From the NCBI GenBank assembly GCA_903878085.1, contig CAIRGJ010000004.1, positions 1 to 64,000 on the forward strand: a DNA stretch of 64,000 nt. Reading direction: 5' to 3'. The translations under genes and the position numbers were made by a program. Of the stretch, positions 30,617-41,891 are shown piece after piece. The notes beneath the pieces are model-generated. The model did not search any database. It was given only the letters and a program-made list of their open reading frames with translations, and was not told the DNA's origin. Origin of the DNA: an uncultured Hyphomicrobiales bacterium. GTDB taxonomy: Bacteria; Pseudomonadota; Alphaproteobacteria; Rhizobiales; Xanthobacteraceae. How positions within the stretch are numbered: the first letter of the stretch is position 1; every line of letters begins with the position of its first letter.

Positions 30617-30691
30617 TTGTCGAGATTTTTATATTGAAATTATGCGGCGGAGAACGTCGCCGCGCTGACGCGGCGCAACAACGCGCCTGAA

Positions 30692-30958
30692 CTACTTGCC
30701 GAGTTTCGCGATGCGATGCGCGAGCCGCGAAACTTTGCGGCTGGCGGTATTCTTATGCACGACGTTACGCTGCGCTGCACGCATGATCACCGGCTCAGCC
30801 GCTTTGAAGGCCGCCATCGCCACCTTGGCGTCGCCGCCGGCGATTGCTTCTTCGACTTTGCGGACCGAATTGCGCAGCACGGTGCGGCGCGTCTTGTTGA
30901 TCTCGGTCTTGCGCGCGATCTTGCGCGTGGCTTTTTTGGCGGAACTGGTATTGGCCAT
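30692..30958 (-). CDS. rpsT: 30S ribosomal protein S20
   Basis: 88 aa, basic, three-helix family pattern: [25 protein letters not shown] start, [19 protein letters not shown] and [20 protein letters not shown] end. Binds 16S rRNA early in 30S assembly. It is upstream of dnaA in the same orientation, a typical alphaproteobacterial order. Confidence 0.97.
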   Translation of the reverse strand: MANTSSAKKATRKIARKTEINKTRRTVLRNSVRKVEEAIAGGDAKVAMAAFKAAEPVIMRAAQRNVVHKNTASRKVSRLAHRIAKLGK

Positions 30959-31109
30959 AGGTCTCTCGTGGGCACTGGCGCTTAGAGGCGGAAACTTACC
31001 GCCAAAGCGACCGTTAATTGCAAGAAAATGCGGCGCGATAAAACAGCGCCGCTGTTGCGAGGCTTATAGTAAGGCAGGGCCGGGGCGTCAACGCCGGAAA
31101 ACGTCGTGG

Positions 31110-32003
31110 TTAAGCGACCTTTTTGGCCCGAACGGCGTCATAACCGGCGAAAACGGCGGTCCGGTCGGCCGCTGCGAACGGGGCCAGCGGCGGGCGGACC
31201 CGCGCCAGCGCCGGATCGCCATGGATATGGCTGAGCAGAGCCTTGACGCCGGACACCAGTTGCCGGCCTTCGAACAGCTTGCGGATCGTCACGGCGGCGT
31301 CGAGGGCCGCGGCATCGCCGTCGCGCCAGGCGCGGGCGCACAAATCCGGATTGCAGTTCGCCGTCGCCGAGATGCAGCCGGCGAAGGCGCCGCCGCGCGC
31401 CTCGATCAGGCAGGCTTCGGTCGATGGGAAGACCGCGAAGTCTTTGGCAATCGCCGCGGCCGAGCGCGCGAAGGCCATGTCGCCGGACGAGTCCTTGAGA
31501 CCCACGATACGGGACGGGAAGGATTCTCGCAGGCGTTTGATCAGCGGCACATGCCACAGCAGGCCGGTGAGCTGCGGGTAGTGGTACAGATAGATCGGTA
31601 GCGCGCTGTCCGCCGTCGCCGTCACCAGCGCTTCGATATAGGCGACCAGGCCGTCGTCGGGCAGGCCTTTGTAATAAAACGGCGGTAGCACCAGCGCCCC
31701 GGCAAAGCCGAGGTCGGCGGCGTGCTTGGTCAGCGCGATGGCGTCCGACACCGACGCCGCGCCGGTCCCCACCATCAGGCGGTCCAGCGGCAGGCCGTTC
31801 TTCTTATAGGCGTCCATCACCGACTTGCGCTCGTCGCGCGAGAACGACGTCGCCTCTCCGGTCGAGCCGAGCACGTTGAGGCCGTCGCAGCCATTGTCGA
31901 GCAGATGCCGCGCCAGATCGGTGGCGCGCTTGAGATCGGGCGCGCCGCTCTCGTCGATCGGGGTGGCAACGGCGGCAATCACGCCGGACAAGGTCTTGCT
32001 CAA
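31110..32003 (-). CDS. DapA-family lyase (dihydrodipicolinate synthase-like)
   Basis: 297 aa TIM-barrel class I aldolase. GSTGEATSFSRDER matches the DapA GTTGE loop, YLYHYPQLTG holds the conserved Tyr, and IVGLKDSSGDM holds the Schiff-base Lys near residue 165. The family contains DHDPS, N-acetylneuraminate lyase, KDG dehydratase and others; details of the active site do not allow a substrate call, and it differs from housekeeping DapA. It lies downstream of maeB by 32 bp, possibly cotranscribed. Confidence 0.85.
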   Translation of the reverse strand: MSKTLSGVIAAVATPIDESGAPDLKRATDLARHLLDNGCDGLNVLGSTGEATSFSRDERKSVMDAYKKNGLPLDRLMVGTGAASVSDAIALTKHAADLGFAGALVLPPFYYKGLPDDGLVAYIEALVTATADSALPIYLYHYPQLTGLLWHVPLIKRLRESFPSRIVGLKDSSGDMAFARSAAAIAKDFAVFPSTEACLIEARGGAFAGCISATANCNPDLCARAWRDGDAAALDAAVTIRKLFEGRQLVSGVKALLSHIHGDPALARVRPPLAPFAAADRTAVFAGYDAVRAKKVA

Positions 32004-32035
32004 GGCGTCTCTCCAGGTTCGGTATTTTTGTAGTC

Positions 32036-34315
<2,280 letters not shown>

Positions 34316-34370
34316 ATCTACTCCAATAGCGACCGGAGACGCCCGGCGCGGGCGACGGTTGCGGATGCAG

Positions 34371-34406
34371 CTATAGTACCTCAGCGGAAGCACCTATAGT
34401 ACCTCA
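34371..34406. promoter_or_regulatory. Direct repeat CTATAGTACCTCA upstream of maeB
   Basis: An exact 13-bp direct repeat (34371-34383 and 34394-34406) with 23-bp centre spacing, about 60 bp 5' of the maeB start. The spacing of roughly two helix turns suggests tandem operator half-sites, or a small duplication. No regulator is known to me for this motif. Confidence 0.4.
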
Positions 34407-34556
34407 AGGCACCGTCAGCCTTGCGGTATTTGCATTGGTCGGGAAGGCGATAGTAGAAGCCGGACGCTGCGCAGGGTCATCGGCGGCCATAATCCGCGCG
34501 CAAACTCCGTGGTATGAACACCCGAAATCGAGCGCGTAACAAGAGCCCCCTTTATT

Positions 34557-34874
34557 ATGATCCGTTTTCTATTCCGATTTATCGGTCTGATCCTGCTGGC
34601 CGCCGCCTTTATCCTGGTGATCTATGACGGCACCAAGTCGATCGCGGCCAACAGTCTCTATCTCACCAGCACCCGGACGCTGTGGGAACTGGTCAGCGCC
34701 GGCAGTCTGGCCAAGCTCAAGCCCATGATAGAACCCTATGCCGGCGGCTTGTTGTGGGACCCCGGCATGGTCGCGATCCTGGCGGCGCCGAGCTGGAGCC
34801 TGCTCGGCGGCTTCGGCATCCTGCTGCTGCTGTTCGGCCGCCGCAAAAAACCGCTGATCGGCTACGCGCGCTAA
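34557..34874 (+). CDS. Small two-helix membrane protein
   Basis: 105 aa. TM helices at residues 3-22 and about 73-93, with a loop that includes TRTLWELVSAGSL, and a basic end GRRKKPLIGYAR. It is of a type seen as a conserved hypothetical protein in Rhizobiales; no function known. It is transcribed away from maeB. Confidence 0.65.
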   Translation: MIRFLFRFIGLILLAAAFILVIYDGTKSIAANSLYLTSTRTLWELVSAGSLAKLKPMIEPYAGGLLWDPGMVAILAAPSWSLLGGFGILLLLFGRRKKPLIGYAR

Positions 34875-34940
34875 CTTCCCCCACCCCCGACCCCTCCCCA
34901 CACTCGCAAACGCTCACGGGGGAGGGGAGTAGAGGCCGCG
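34875..34940. repeat. CCCTCCCC/GGGGAGGG intergenic palindrome
   Basis: CCCCTCCCCACACTCGCAAACGCTCACGGGGGAGGGG: an inverted repeat of C-rich and G-rich arms after the small membrane protein gene. It looks like another of the dispersed intergenic repeats and could double as a weak terminator. Confidence 0.5.
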
Positions 34941-35072
34941 CTCGGTTCTCGCTTCATCGCGCGCTCGTGAACGCCGGGTGAGGCCGCTTGCCCCAACAGT
35001 GATCGGCCGCGGCATTCCGAAGCGAGGGATAGGCGCTTATATTGCGGCTATCGATTTTTCGGAGAACCAATC

Positions 35073-35735
35073 ATGTTTGGCTTCAAGAAAAGCACCGTTC
35101 CGACGCGCGAGCAGGCACTGCCGGGACGTCCGACACCGATCCCCACCGCCAAAGAGCATTTCGTCAATCGCCACGCGCTCAAGGGCCCTTATCCTGAGGG
35201 CACGCAGAAGGCGATGTTCGGCCTCGGCTGTTTCTGGGGTTCGGAGAAAAGTTTCTGGCAGTTGGGCGAGGGCATCACCGTCACCGCGGTCGGCTATGCC
35301 GGCGGCGTCACGCCCAACCCGACCTATGAGGAAGTCTGTTCCGGCGGCACCGGGCACAACGAAGTCGTGCTGGTGGTCTACGACCCGAGCAAGATTGCCT
35401 ACGAGGCTTTGCTGAAGACTTTCTGGGAAGGCCACGACCCAACGCAGGGCATGCGCCAGGGCGGCGATGTCGGCACGCAGTATCGCTCCGGTATCTACGT
35501 GTTCAACGCCGCGCAGCGCCAAGCCGCCGAGGCCTCGAAGGCAATGTACGAGAAGGAGCTGGCGAAGAAGCGTTACGGCGCCGTCACCACCGAGATCGTC
35601 GATGCGCCGGAATTCTATTTCGCCGAGGACTATCACCAGCAGTATCTGGCCAAGAACCCGTTCGGTTATTGCGGGCACGGGGGGACCGGGGTGTCGTGCC
35701 CGATCGGCACCGGCGCCAAGCTCGCCAACTCCTAG
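35073..35735 (+). CDS. msrA: Peptide-methionine (S)-S-oxide reductase
   Basis: 220 aa. Repairs oxidised methionine. The catalytic motif [13 protein letters not shown] is near residue 49, [21 protein letters not shown] near 130, and a C-terminal [12 protein letters not shown] supplies resolving cysteines. The N-terminal 45 residues match the longer alphaproteobacterial form. A strong terminator follows. Confidence 0.96.
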   Translation: MFGFKKSTVPTREQALPGRPTPIPTAKEHFVNRHALKGPYPEGTQKAMFGLGCFWGSEKSFWQLGEGITVTAVGYAGGVTPNPTYEEVCSGGTGHNEVVLVVYDPSKIAYEALLKTFWEGHDPTQGMRQGGDVGTQYRSGIYVFNAAQRQAAEASKAMYEKELAKKRYGAVTTEIVDAPEFYFAEDYHQQYLAKNPFGYCGHGGTGVSCPIGTGAKLANS

Positions 35736-35760
35736 GCCGGATCGAGAATCGACTTGCCGC

Positions 35761-35792
35761 GGGCGCCTCTTGGGAGGCGCCCGTTGCGTTTT
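35761..35792 (+). terminator. Rho-independent terminator after msrA
   Basis: Perfect 9-bp stem GGGCGCCTC-TTGG-GAGGCGCCC, then GTTGCGTTTT. Confidence 0.85.
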
Positions 35793-35843
35793 AAGTCCAT
35801 GAAATCACGGATTTAACGCCGTCAGCAGCCCGGTGAGGATTCC

Positions 35844-35851
35844 TTAACCAT
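35844..35851 (+). promoter_or_regulatory. CtrA-like half site TTAACCAT
   Basis: TTAACCAT matches the CtrA half-site consensus of alphaproteobacteria, with a second TTAA at 35860-35863. It lies about 55 bp upstream of the polysaccharide-export gene. The spacing is not the classical 7 bp of a full site, so support is weak. Confidence 0.3.
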
Positions 35852-35902
35852 ATAAAGCGTTAATCGGTCTCACGTTTCTTCACCGGCCCGGATTCTAACG
35901 TC

Positions 35903-36847
35903 ATGCGGGGAGCCCGATTGCTGTTGGCCGTCGTCACCGCCCTCGCGGTGAGCGCCTGTGCGCGACAGCAGCCCGTCTATTATGTGATGGACCCCAACAC
36001 CGGCCAGCCGGTGCCGGTGGTCAGTCAGCAGGCGCCGCCATCGTTGCCGCCCGGCGCTTCGGCGCAGGCGAGCGACCAAGCCGACAGCCGCGGCCTGTTC
36101 TCGTCGTCGCCGGCTTACGCGCAGCAGGCCTATGGCCAGCAGGTTTACGCGCAGCAGACTCAGCCTGCCTATCAGCCGCCGCCAGCCGCCTCCGGCGAGC
36201 GCGGCCTGTTCAATTCGCGGGCCAGGTCGCAACCGCTCTACGCACCGCAGCCTGCCGTGCAGCAACCTTACGTCGCGCAGTACGGCGCGCCGCAATATCC
36301 GCCGCAAGCCACGCCGCAAGCGCAAGGCGGGCCTTATGTCGCCGCGCCGCCTTACGGCTACGCCTCGGCGCCGGCCAATGGCGGTCAGCAGACTTACACG
36401 CTCGATAGCGGCGACAAGCTGCGCGTCGTGGTGTTCGGCCAGGACGGCATCACCAACAGCTACATGGTCGACGCCGGCGGCAATATCAGTTTGCCCTTGG
36501 TCGGCATCGTGCCGGCGCGCGGCTTCTCGACCCAGCAGCTCTCGCACATGATCGCCGAGCGGCTGAAGCAAGGCTATGTGCGCGAGCCGCATGTCAGCGT
36601 CGAGGTCGAAGCCTATCGGCCGTTCTTTATTCTCGGCGAAGTGACCAATCCGGGGCAGTACCCCTACGTCGCCAACATGACGGCGGAAACCGCCATCGCG
36701 ATCGCCGGCGGCTTTGCGCCGCGCGCCGCCAAAGGCAAGGTCGAGATCACCCGCAGCGCGCCCGGCCAGCAGATGCATGGCGACGTGCCGCTCGGCTTCC
36801 CGCTGCGCCCCGGCGATACGATCGTCGTCAAGGAGCGGTGGTTCTAG
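35903..36847 (+). CDS. Wza-like polysaccharide export lipoprotein
   Basis: 314 aa. Lipoprotein signal (lipobox around VSAC, Cys near residue 15), a long Gln/Pro/Tyr/Ala-rich low-complexity region (residues 25-160), then a polysaccharide export domain (YTLDSGDKLRVVVFGQDG...GNISLPLVGIVPARG) and an SLBB-type beta-grasp (FFILGEVTNPGQYPY...GGFAPRAAKG). It probably helps form an outer-membrane channel for capsule or exopolysaccharide. No other export genes are adjacent, so the partner locus is elsewhere. Confidence 0.85.
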   Translation: MRGARLLLAVVTALAVSACARQQPVYYVMDPNTGQPVPVVSQQAPPSLPPGASAQASDQADSRGLFSSSPAYAQQAYGQQVYAQQTQPAYQPPPAASGERGLFNSRARSQPLYAPQPAVQQPYVAQYGAPQYPPQATPQAQGGPYVAAPPYGYASAPANGGQQTYTLDSGDKLRVVVFGQDGITNSYMVDAGGNISLPLVGIVPARGFSTQQLSHMIAERLKQGYVREPHVSVEVEAYRPFFILGEVTNPGQYPYVANMTAETAIAIAGGFAPRAAKGKVEITRSAPGQQMHGDVPLGFPLRPGDTIVVKERWF

Positions 36848-36856
36848 AATTTATCT

Positions 36857-36955
36857 GTCGTCCCGGCCGAGCGTTAGCGAGGGCCGGGACCCATAGCCAC
36901 CAGACTATCGAGACGCGTCGGAGTATGGGTCCCCGCTTTCGCGGGGACGACAGCA
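36857..36955. repeat. REP-like mosaic repeat
   Basis: Contains GTCCCGGCCGAGCG...GAGGGCCGGGAC and GTCCCCGC-TTTC-GCGGGGAC palindromes, related to the copies at 825 and 11154. It lies between convergent genes. Confidence 0.7.
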
Positions 36956-36959
36956 GAGT

Positions 36960-37634
36960 CTACTTCTTCATATTTTTCGTCAGAAATTCCTGCGTCCGGC
37001 TCCAGGCGAGATCGGCGGACGTCTTGTTGTAACTGGCGCGTTCGTCGCAATAGAAGCCATGCGCCGCGCCGGGATAGACGTAAGTTTCGGCCTGCGGCTG
37101 CTTCTTCTTGATCTCGTCGACCACGCTCATCGGGATGCCTTCGTCCTTCTCGCCGAAATGCAGCTGCAGCGGACATTTCGGTTTCTCGTCGGCGAACTTA
37201 CCGATCATGCCGCCGTAATAGGCGACCGCGGCCGATAGTCCGGGAATGCGGCAGGCCGCGAGAAACGCCGCGGTGCCGCCCATGCAGAAGCCGATCACGC
37301 CGAACGGGCCGACGCCCTTCATGTCGTCTTTGGCCGCCGTCATGTCGGCCATCATGTGATCGAAGTTGAGATTGCCGAGATAGCTGCGGGCATTGGCGAT
37401 CTCGTCGGGCGTATAGCCGCATTCGAAGTCGCGCACGAAACGGTCGAACACCGCCGGCGCCACCGCCACGTAGCCGAGCGCCGCCAGCCGGTCGCAGACC
37501 GCGCGGATGTGATGATTGACGCCGAAAATCTCCTGCACCACGACCAGGCCGCCCTTCGGCGTGCCTTGCGGATCGGCGCGGTAGCCGCCGAACTTGTGAT
37601 GGTCGGCGGTGGTCAGTGACAAATGCTTACCCAA
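36960..37634 (-). CDS. Dienelactone hydrolase family protein
   Basis: 224 aa alpha/beta hydrolase with Cys nucleophile in GFCMGG (near residue 118) and the catalytic His in PGAAHGFYCDER, as in carboxymethylenebutenolidase. Acid residue plausibly in HFGEKDEGIP. It may open lactone rings in aromatic degradation, but many homologues have other esterase roles. It is convergent with the Wza-like gene. Confidence 0.88.
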   Translation of the reverse strand: MGKHLSLTTADHHKFGGYRADPQGTPKGGLVVVQEIFGVNHHIRAVCDRLAALGYVAVAPAVFDRFVRDFECGYTPDEIANARSYLGNLNFDHMMADMTAAKDDMKGVGPFGVIGFCMGGTAAFLAACRIPGLSAAVAYYGGMIGKFADEKPKCPLQLHFGEKDEGIPMSVVDEIKKKQPQAETYVYPGAAHGFYCDERASYNKTSADLAWSRTQEFLTKNMKK

Positions 37635-37745
37635 GGAAACCTCCCGTTACATTCAATGCTGCGGATTGTGTGAAAATGTCTGGCGCAAGGGCTTCTCTAG
37701 CATGGCAGCGCGCGCCCGAACCAGACAGGCCTCCTTACTTGGCCT

Positions 37746-38399
37746 TCATTCGTTCTTTGCCGGCTTGGCGGCGGGCTCGTTCGGATAGCTGAGAAAGATT
37801 TCATAGACCCGGGGCCGCGAGGCCCGCATGTTGGAATCGGTCGACGTAAAATCTTTGTCGCCCATGACCTTGTCGCGCGCCGTTGCCGGCGATTGGCGAT
37901 CCGCGTCGAACCGCACGCCGAGACGGCAGCCGCCCGGCAGTGTTTCGAGTTTGCCGCCCTGCCAATCGGTGACGGTGCCGCCATAGTCCCAATCGAAGCC
38001 CGCCAGCGTGAAGGGCTTGCCATTGAGCGCCTCGACCTCGGCCAGCGTCGATCCGATCCGCACGCCGCCCGCGACCCATTGGGCGGCGCGGCCGAGCGAC
38101 ACCATATTGATGCGCTTGCGGGCCTTGGCGTCGTTCCAACTGATCTCGATCCGGCGGGCCTTGACCTTGGCGAAGAGCGCCGTGACCACCAGCTTGTCGC
38201 CCTCGGCGCCGTCAACCTGCTCGGTGGTGACATTCGCCGGCCCGAACGCCTGCTGCAATTTGGCAAAGCTGGAATCGGGCGCAAAAGGTCCGGCGCAGAA
38301 AATTACATTGGCTTTTGCCGGCTCCGGCGCCGGCTGAGCCAGCGCCGGAGAGGCGAGCATTGCGAGACTGACGGCGAACAACCGCGCGGAACGCTTCAT
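37746..38399 (-). CDS. Secreted hypothetical protein
   Basis: 217 aa with a clear signal peptide (MKRSARLFAVSLAMLASPALAQ). The mature part has a conserved block QWVAGGVRIGSTLAEVEALNGKPFTLAGFDWDYGG and two cysteines (AFCAGP-type start and PGGCRLGV), which could form a disulfide. Similar periplasmic proteins exist in Rhizobiales without known function. It is 23 bp downstream of the NHL-repeat gene, likely one operon. Confidence 0.7.
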   Translation of the reverse strand: MKRSARLFAVSLAMLASPALAQPAPEPAKANVIFCAGPFAPDSSFAKLQQAFGPANVTTEQVDGAEGDKLVVTALFAKVKARRIEISWNDAKARKRINMVSLGRAAQWVAGGVRIGSTLAEVEALNGKPFTLAGFDWDYGGTVTDWQGGKLETLPGGCRLGVRFDADRQSPATARDKVMGDKDFTSTDSNMRASRPRVYEIFLSYPNEPAAKPAKNE

Positions 38400-38422
38400 G
38401 GTTTCGCGATGTTGGCGGTCCG

Positions 38423-39541
38423 TTACTTCGGATGCAAGATCAACTTCTGCACCCGCCAGTTCAACAGTTCAGCAACGTAGAGTTCGTTCTCCGACGGGCA
38501 GGCGATCTGGTGGATCCAGCCGAACTGCTTGAGTTGCTTGCCCGCGCCGCCGAACCAACCGAGCACCTTGCCGTCGAGGCTGAGTTTGTAGACCCGGCCC
38601 GGATAGGCGTCGGAGGCATAGAGCACTTGATTGGGCGGCGGCGTGATGCACAGCGCCCAAGGCGAGCCCGGTGCCTGCGTCAGCACCTTCTGATACGACT
38701 GCAGCGTCGGCTGGTTGCCGATGGCCGGCCGCGCCTTTTCGTCGAACGGCACGTCGATGGTCATGATGCGCAGGTACTTGCCGTCGCCGTCGAACACCTG
38801 GATGCGGCGGTTGCCGCGGTCGGCGACATAGATGTTGCCTGCGGCATCGGACGCGATGCTGTGCGGCGTGTTGAGTTCGCCTTCCTTGTTGCCGCGGTCG
38901 CCCCAGGACTTGAGCCAGTTGCCGTTCTTGTCGGCTTTGGCGACGCGCGAATTGATGTAGCCGTCGCTGATGAAAATCGAGCCGTCCGGCCCGAACGCGA
39001 CGTCGGTCGGTTGCCGGAAGCGGCCGTCCTCCGCCGCCTTCGGCGGCACCGGATGTTCCAGCGGCTTGGTGTCTTCGTCGGAGGCTTCCTGCTTGCGGCC
39101 GAACACCATGGTGACGCGGCCTTCCGGATTGAACCGGACGATCATGTCCGAGCCTTTGTCGATGGCCCAGATGTTGTCCTGTTTGTCGATGCGCACCGCA
39201 TGCCCGAACGACCAGGCGTACAGGTTCTTGCCGATCTCACGGATGAAGTGGCCGTCTGGCCCGAACTCAAGCAGTTGTGCCGCCGCCGCGGCATAAGCCG
39301 GGCCGCTGGTGTTGCCGCGGGAAAACACGAACACATGCTTCTTGGAATTCGTCGCGACGCCGGTGACTTCGCCGAAATGCAGGTTCGCCGGCAGCTTCAT
39401 CGGGTCGGGCACCGAATCGAACGCAATTTCCGGCGCCGGCTGCGGCGCGAAGCCCGGCGGCTGTTGCGCCGATGCCATCGCGGCGCTGAAGGCAAGAACC
39501 GACAACGCGCCAACAATCCTTGTCGCACTTCGTGAGTTCAT
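38423..39541 (-). CDS. Exported NHL-repeat beta-propeller protein
   Basis: 372 aa. Signal peptide (ends AMASAQQ), then NHL repeats: FGEVTGVATNSKKHVFVFSRGN, FRQPTDVAFGPDGSIFISDGY, ELNTPHSIASDAAGNIYVADRGNRRIQVFD. These resemble the peptidyl-alpha-hydroxyglycine alpha-amidating lyase-like six-bladed propellers. Such proteins are common in this group and mostly uncharacterised; lyase activity should not be assumed. The secreted hypothetical gene follows directly. Confidence 0.82.
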   Translation of the reverse strand: MNSRSATRIVGALSVLAFSAAMASAQQPPGFAPQPAPEIAFDSVPDPMKLPANLHFGEVTGVATNSKKHVFVFSRGNTSGPAYAAAAAQLLEFGPDGHFIREIGKNLYAWSFGHAVRIDKQDNIWAIDKGSDMIVRFNPEGRVTMVFGRKQEASDEDTKPLEHPVPPKAAEDGRFRQPTDVAFGPDGSIFISDGYINSRVAKADKNGNWLKSWGDRGNKEGELNTPHSIASDAAGNIYVADRGNRRIQVFDGDGKYLRIMTIDVPFDEKARPAIGNQPTLQSYQKVLTQAPGSPWALCITPPPNQVLYASDAYPGRVYKLSLDGKVLGWFGGAGKQLKQFGWIHQIACPSENELYVAELLNWRVQKLILHPK

Positions 39542-39633
39542 GGCGTCCTCCCTGGACGATTGATGGCGGATTGGTCCGCACGTCGTTTACGGGAGCAGTT
39601 TATCGGATTGTGCGGCCTGCGTCAGTGGGGGTG

Positions 39634-40650
39634 TCAGGCCGCAAACGCCTGCGCTAGCAACTCATACGAATGCTTGCGCGCCGCGTGATCGAAAATCATC
39701 GAGGTCACCATCAACTCGTCGGCCTTGGTCACCTCGATCAAGGCCGTCAGCTTCGCCTTCACCGTCGCCGGCGAGCCGACCGAGATGCGGTTGCGGCCTT
39801 GCGCGATGCGGGCGCGGTCGACCGGCGTGTAATCGTAAGCCGCGGCGTCTTCCGGTGACGCCAGGGCTGCGTATTCGCCTTTGGCGCGGCGCACCGCGTT
39901 GAGATCGAAAGTCTGCGCCAGCCGCTCGGCTTCTGCGTGGGTGTCGGCACACACCACTTGGGTGCCGAGGATCGCCAGCGGTTTGTCATGCGACACCGAC
40001 GGCTTGAAGCTGTCGCGATAAAGACGCATCGCCTCGTCGGCGGGAAACGTCGCGAAGTGATGCGCAAACGCAAAGGCAGCACCAATCTGTCCGGCCAGTT
40101 GCGCGCTGTAATCCGACGAGCCGAGCAGATAGATCGGCGGCAGGGCTACGTCGGACGGCATCGCCACCACCTTGTGAAACGGATGGCCGGCGGGATAGCC
40201 GCGCGTCTCCAGCAGCATCAGTTCCTGGAAGCGCTCGAGGAAATCGTCCTCCTCGCTGATGCCCTGGCGGCGGCGTAGCGCGTAGGAGGTCGCCGGATCG
40301 GTGCCCGGCGCGCGGCCCAAGCCCAGATCGATGCGGCCGGGAAACAGCGCCTCCAGCACCTTGAAGCGTTCGGCCACCATCAGCGGCGCGTGGTTGGGCA
40401 GCATCACGCCGCCGGAGCCGACGCGCATATTTGTTGTGATCGCGGCAATTTGCCCGATCATGATGTCGGGCGCCGAACTCGCCACCGCCGGCAGATTATG
40501 GTGTTCGGCCACCCAGTAGCGGACATAGCCCAAGCGGTCGCACAGCCGCGCCAGATCGAGCGAATTGCGCAGCGCCTGGGCGCCGGTCGAATTGGCCGAG
40601 ATCGGCGAAAGATCGAGAACCGACAAGGGAATGGAAGACTTGGGGGTCAT
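39634..40650 (-). CDS. Luciferase-like (LLM class) flavin-dependent oxidoreductase
   Basis: 338 aa TIM barrel. Typical segments: RLGYVRYWVAEHHNLPAVASSAPDI, MRVGSGGVMLPNHAPLMVAERFKVLEALFPGRIDLGLGRAPGTDP and IYLLGSSDYSAQLAGQIGAAFAFAHHF. It belongs to the bacterial luciferase superfamily (YhbW-like subgroup), using reduced FMN or F420-like flavin; substrate unknown. Single gene, divergent from the HtrA-like gene. Confidence 0.9.
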   Translation of the reverse strand: MTPKSSIPLSVLDLSPISANSTGAQALRNSLDLARLCDRLGYVRYWVAEHHNLPAVASSAPDIMIGQIAAITTNMRVGSGGVMLPNHAPLMVAERFKVLEALFPGRIDLGLGRAPGTDPATSYALRRRQGISEEDDFLERFQELMLLETRGYPAGHPFHKVVAMPSDVALPPIYLLGSSDYSAQLAGQIGAAFAFAHHFATFPADEAMRLYRDSFKPSVSHDKPLAILGTQVVCADTHAEAERLAQTFDLNAVRRAKGEYAALASPEDAAAYDYTPVDRARIAQGRNRISVGSPATVKAKLTALIEVTKADELMVTSMIFDHAARKHSYELLAQAFAA

Positions 40651-40734
40651 GGGGCCTTCCTATCACGCCGCGCGCCTCTTTTTGTGCGCGCAACATAGCC
40701 TATGTTAGACAGCCGCTTGGAGAGGGGATCGATC

Positions 40735-41706
40735 ATGGCCGCGTTGACCGAATGGAAGGTGCCGCCGTCGGCGCAGCCGCGCGCCGAGGACTATTCCTAC
40801 GATCTCGAGCGCGCGCTGTCCTCGGTGGTTGGCCTGCATTCGATCGTCCCGTCCGACGCCTTTACCGCCGATACGCTCGGCATCGAGCGCGCCGGCAACG
40901 GCGTCTTGATCGACAAAGGCCTGGTGCTGACCATCGGCTATCTGATTACCGAGGCCGAGACGGTCTGGCTGCATTTCGGCGACGGCCGCGTGGTGCAGGG
41001 CCATGCGCTCGGCCTCGATCAGGAAACCGGCTTCGGCCTGGTGCAGGCGCTGGGCTCGATCGATGTGCCGCCGCTGCCGATCGGCTCGTCGAAGGCCGCC
41101 GAGATCGGCGACCGCACCGTGGTCGGCGGCGCCGGCGGCCGCACCCGCTCGCTGGCGGGACGCATCGCCGCCAAACAGGAATTCGCCGGTTACTGGGAAT
41201 ACGTGCTCGACGAGGCCATCTTCACCCACCCCGCGCATCCGAACTGGGGCGGCACCGCGCTGATTTCGCCGAAGGGCGAACTGATCGGCATCGGCTCGCT
41301 GCAGATCGAGCGCGAACGCGACGGCAAGAACGAGCATCTCAACATGACGGTGCCGATCGACCTGCTGACGCCGGTGCTCGACGACCTGCGCAAGTTCGGC
41401 CGCGTCAACAAGAAGGTCAGGCCGTGGCTCGGGCTGTATTCGACCGAGATCGAGAACAGAATCGTCATCGTCGGCATCGCGCCGAAGGGTCCGGCGGCAC
41501 GCGCCGAACTCAAAACCGGCGACGTCGTGCTGTCGGTCGCCGGCGAGACCGTGACGACGCTGGCTGCGTTCTACCGCAAGGTCTGGTCGCTGGGCACGTC
41601 CGGGGTAGAAGTGCCGCTGACGCTGTATCGCGACGGCGTCACCTTCGAGGTGCGGGTCAATTCATCCGACCGCGCCAAGTTTCTCAAAGGGCCAAGGATG
41701 CATTAG
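40735..41706 (+). CDS. HtrA-like protein lacking the catalytic triad, with PDZ domain
   Basis: 323 aa. The trypsin-like fold of DegP/HtrA is followed by a C-terminal PDZ domain (about residues 225-310, IAPKGPAARAELKTGDVVLSVAGETV). All three catalytic positions are changed: TNNHVV is TIGYLI (His to Tyr69), the TDLAVL Asp is Gly99 in ETGFGLV, and GNSGG is PNWGG (Ser to Trp171). No signal peptide is seen, so it may be cytoplasmic. Likely a protein-binding scaffold or inactive chaperone, not a protease. SD GGAGAGGGG supports ATG at 40735. Confidence 0.85.
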   Translation: MAALTEWKVPPSAQPRAEDYSYDLERALSSVVGLHSIVPSDAFTADTLGIERAGNGVLIDKGLVLTIGYLITEAETVWLHFGDGRVVQGHALGLDQETGFGLVQALGSIDVPPLPIGSSKAAEIGDRTVVGGAGGRTRSLAGRIAAKQEFAGYWEYVLDEAIFTHPAHPNWGGTALISPKGELIGIGSLQIERERDGKNEHLNMTVPIDLLTPVLDDLRKFGRVNKKVRPWLGLYSTEIENRIVIVGIAPKGPAARAELKTGDVVLSVAGETVTTLAAFYRKVWSLGTSGVEVPLTLYRDGVTFEVRVNSSDRAKFLKGPRMH

Positions 41707-41891
41707 TGGCTTTTGTGCCCCGGACGCGGTGCAACACGAAGCCATAAGCGCGTTCACGCGCGTCTTCGACGCGCTATGGCGGAGTGATGCGCCGCTGATC
41801 CGGGGCCGTTCCAAATTCCGATTTTGCGAAGGTCCCGGTTCTGCAGCGCATCGTTCGCGTTGCTCACGCCGCGCTGCGCCCGGGACAGGCC

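Noticed and set aside
29502-30691. oriC with DnaA boxes
   Set aside because: No TTATCCACA or close variant was found by reading both strands, so an origin is not annotated.
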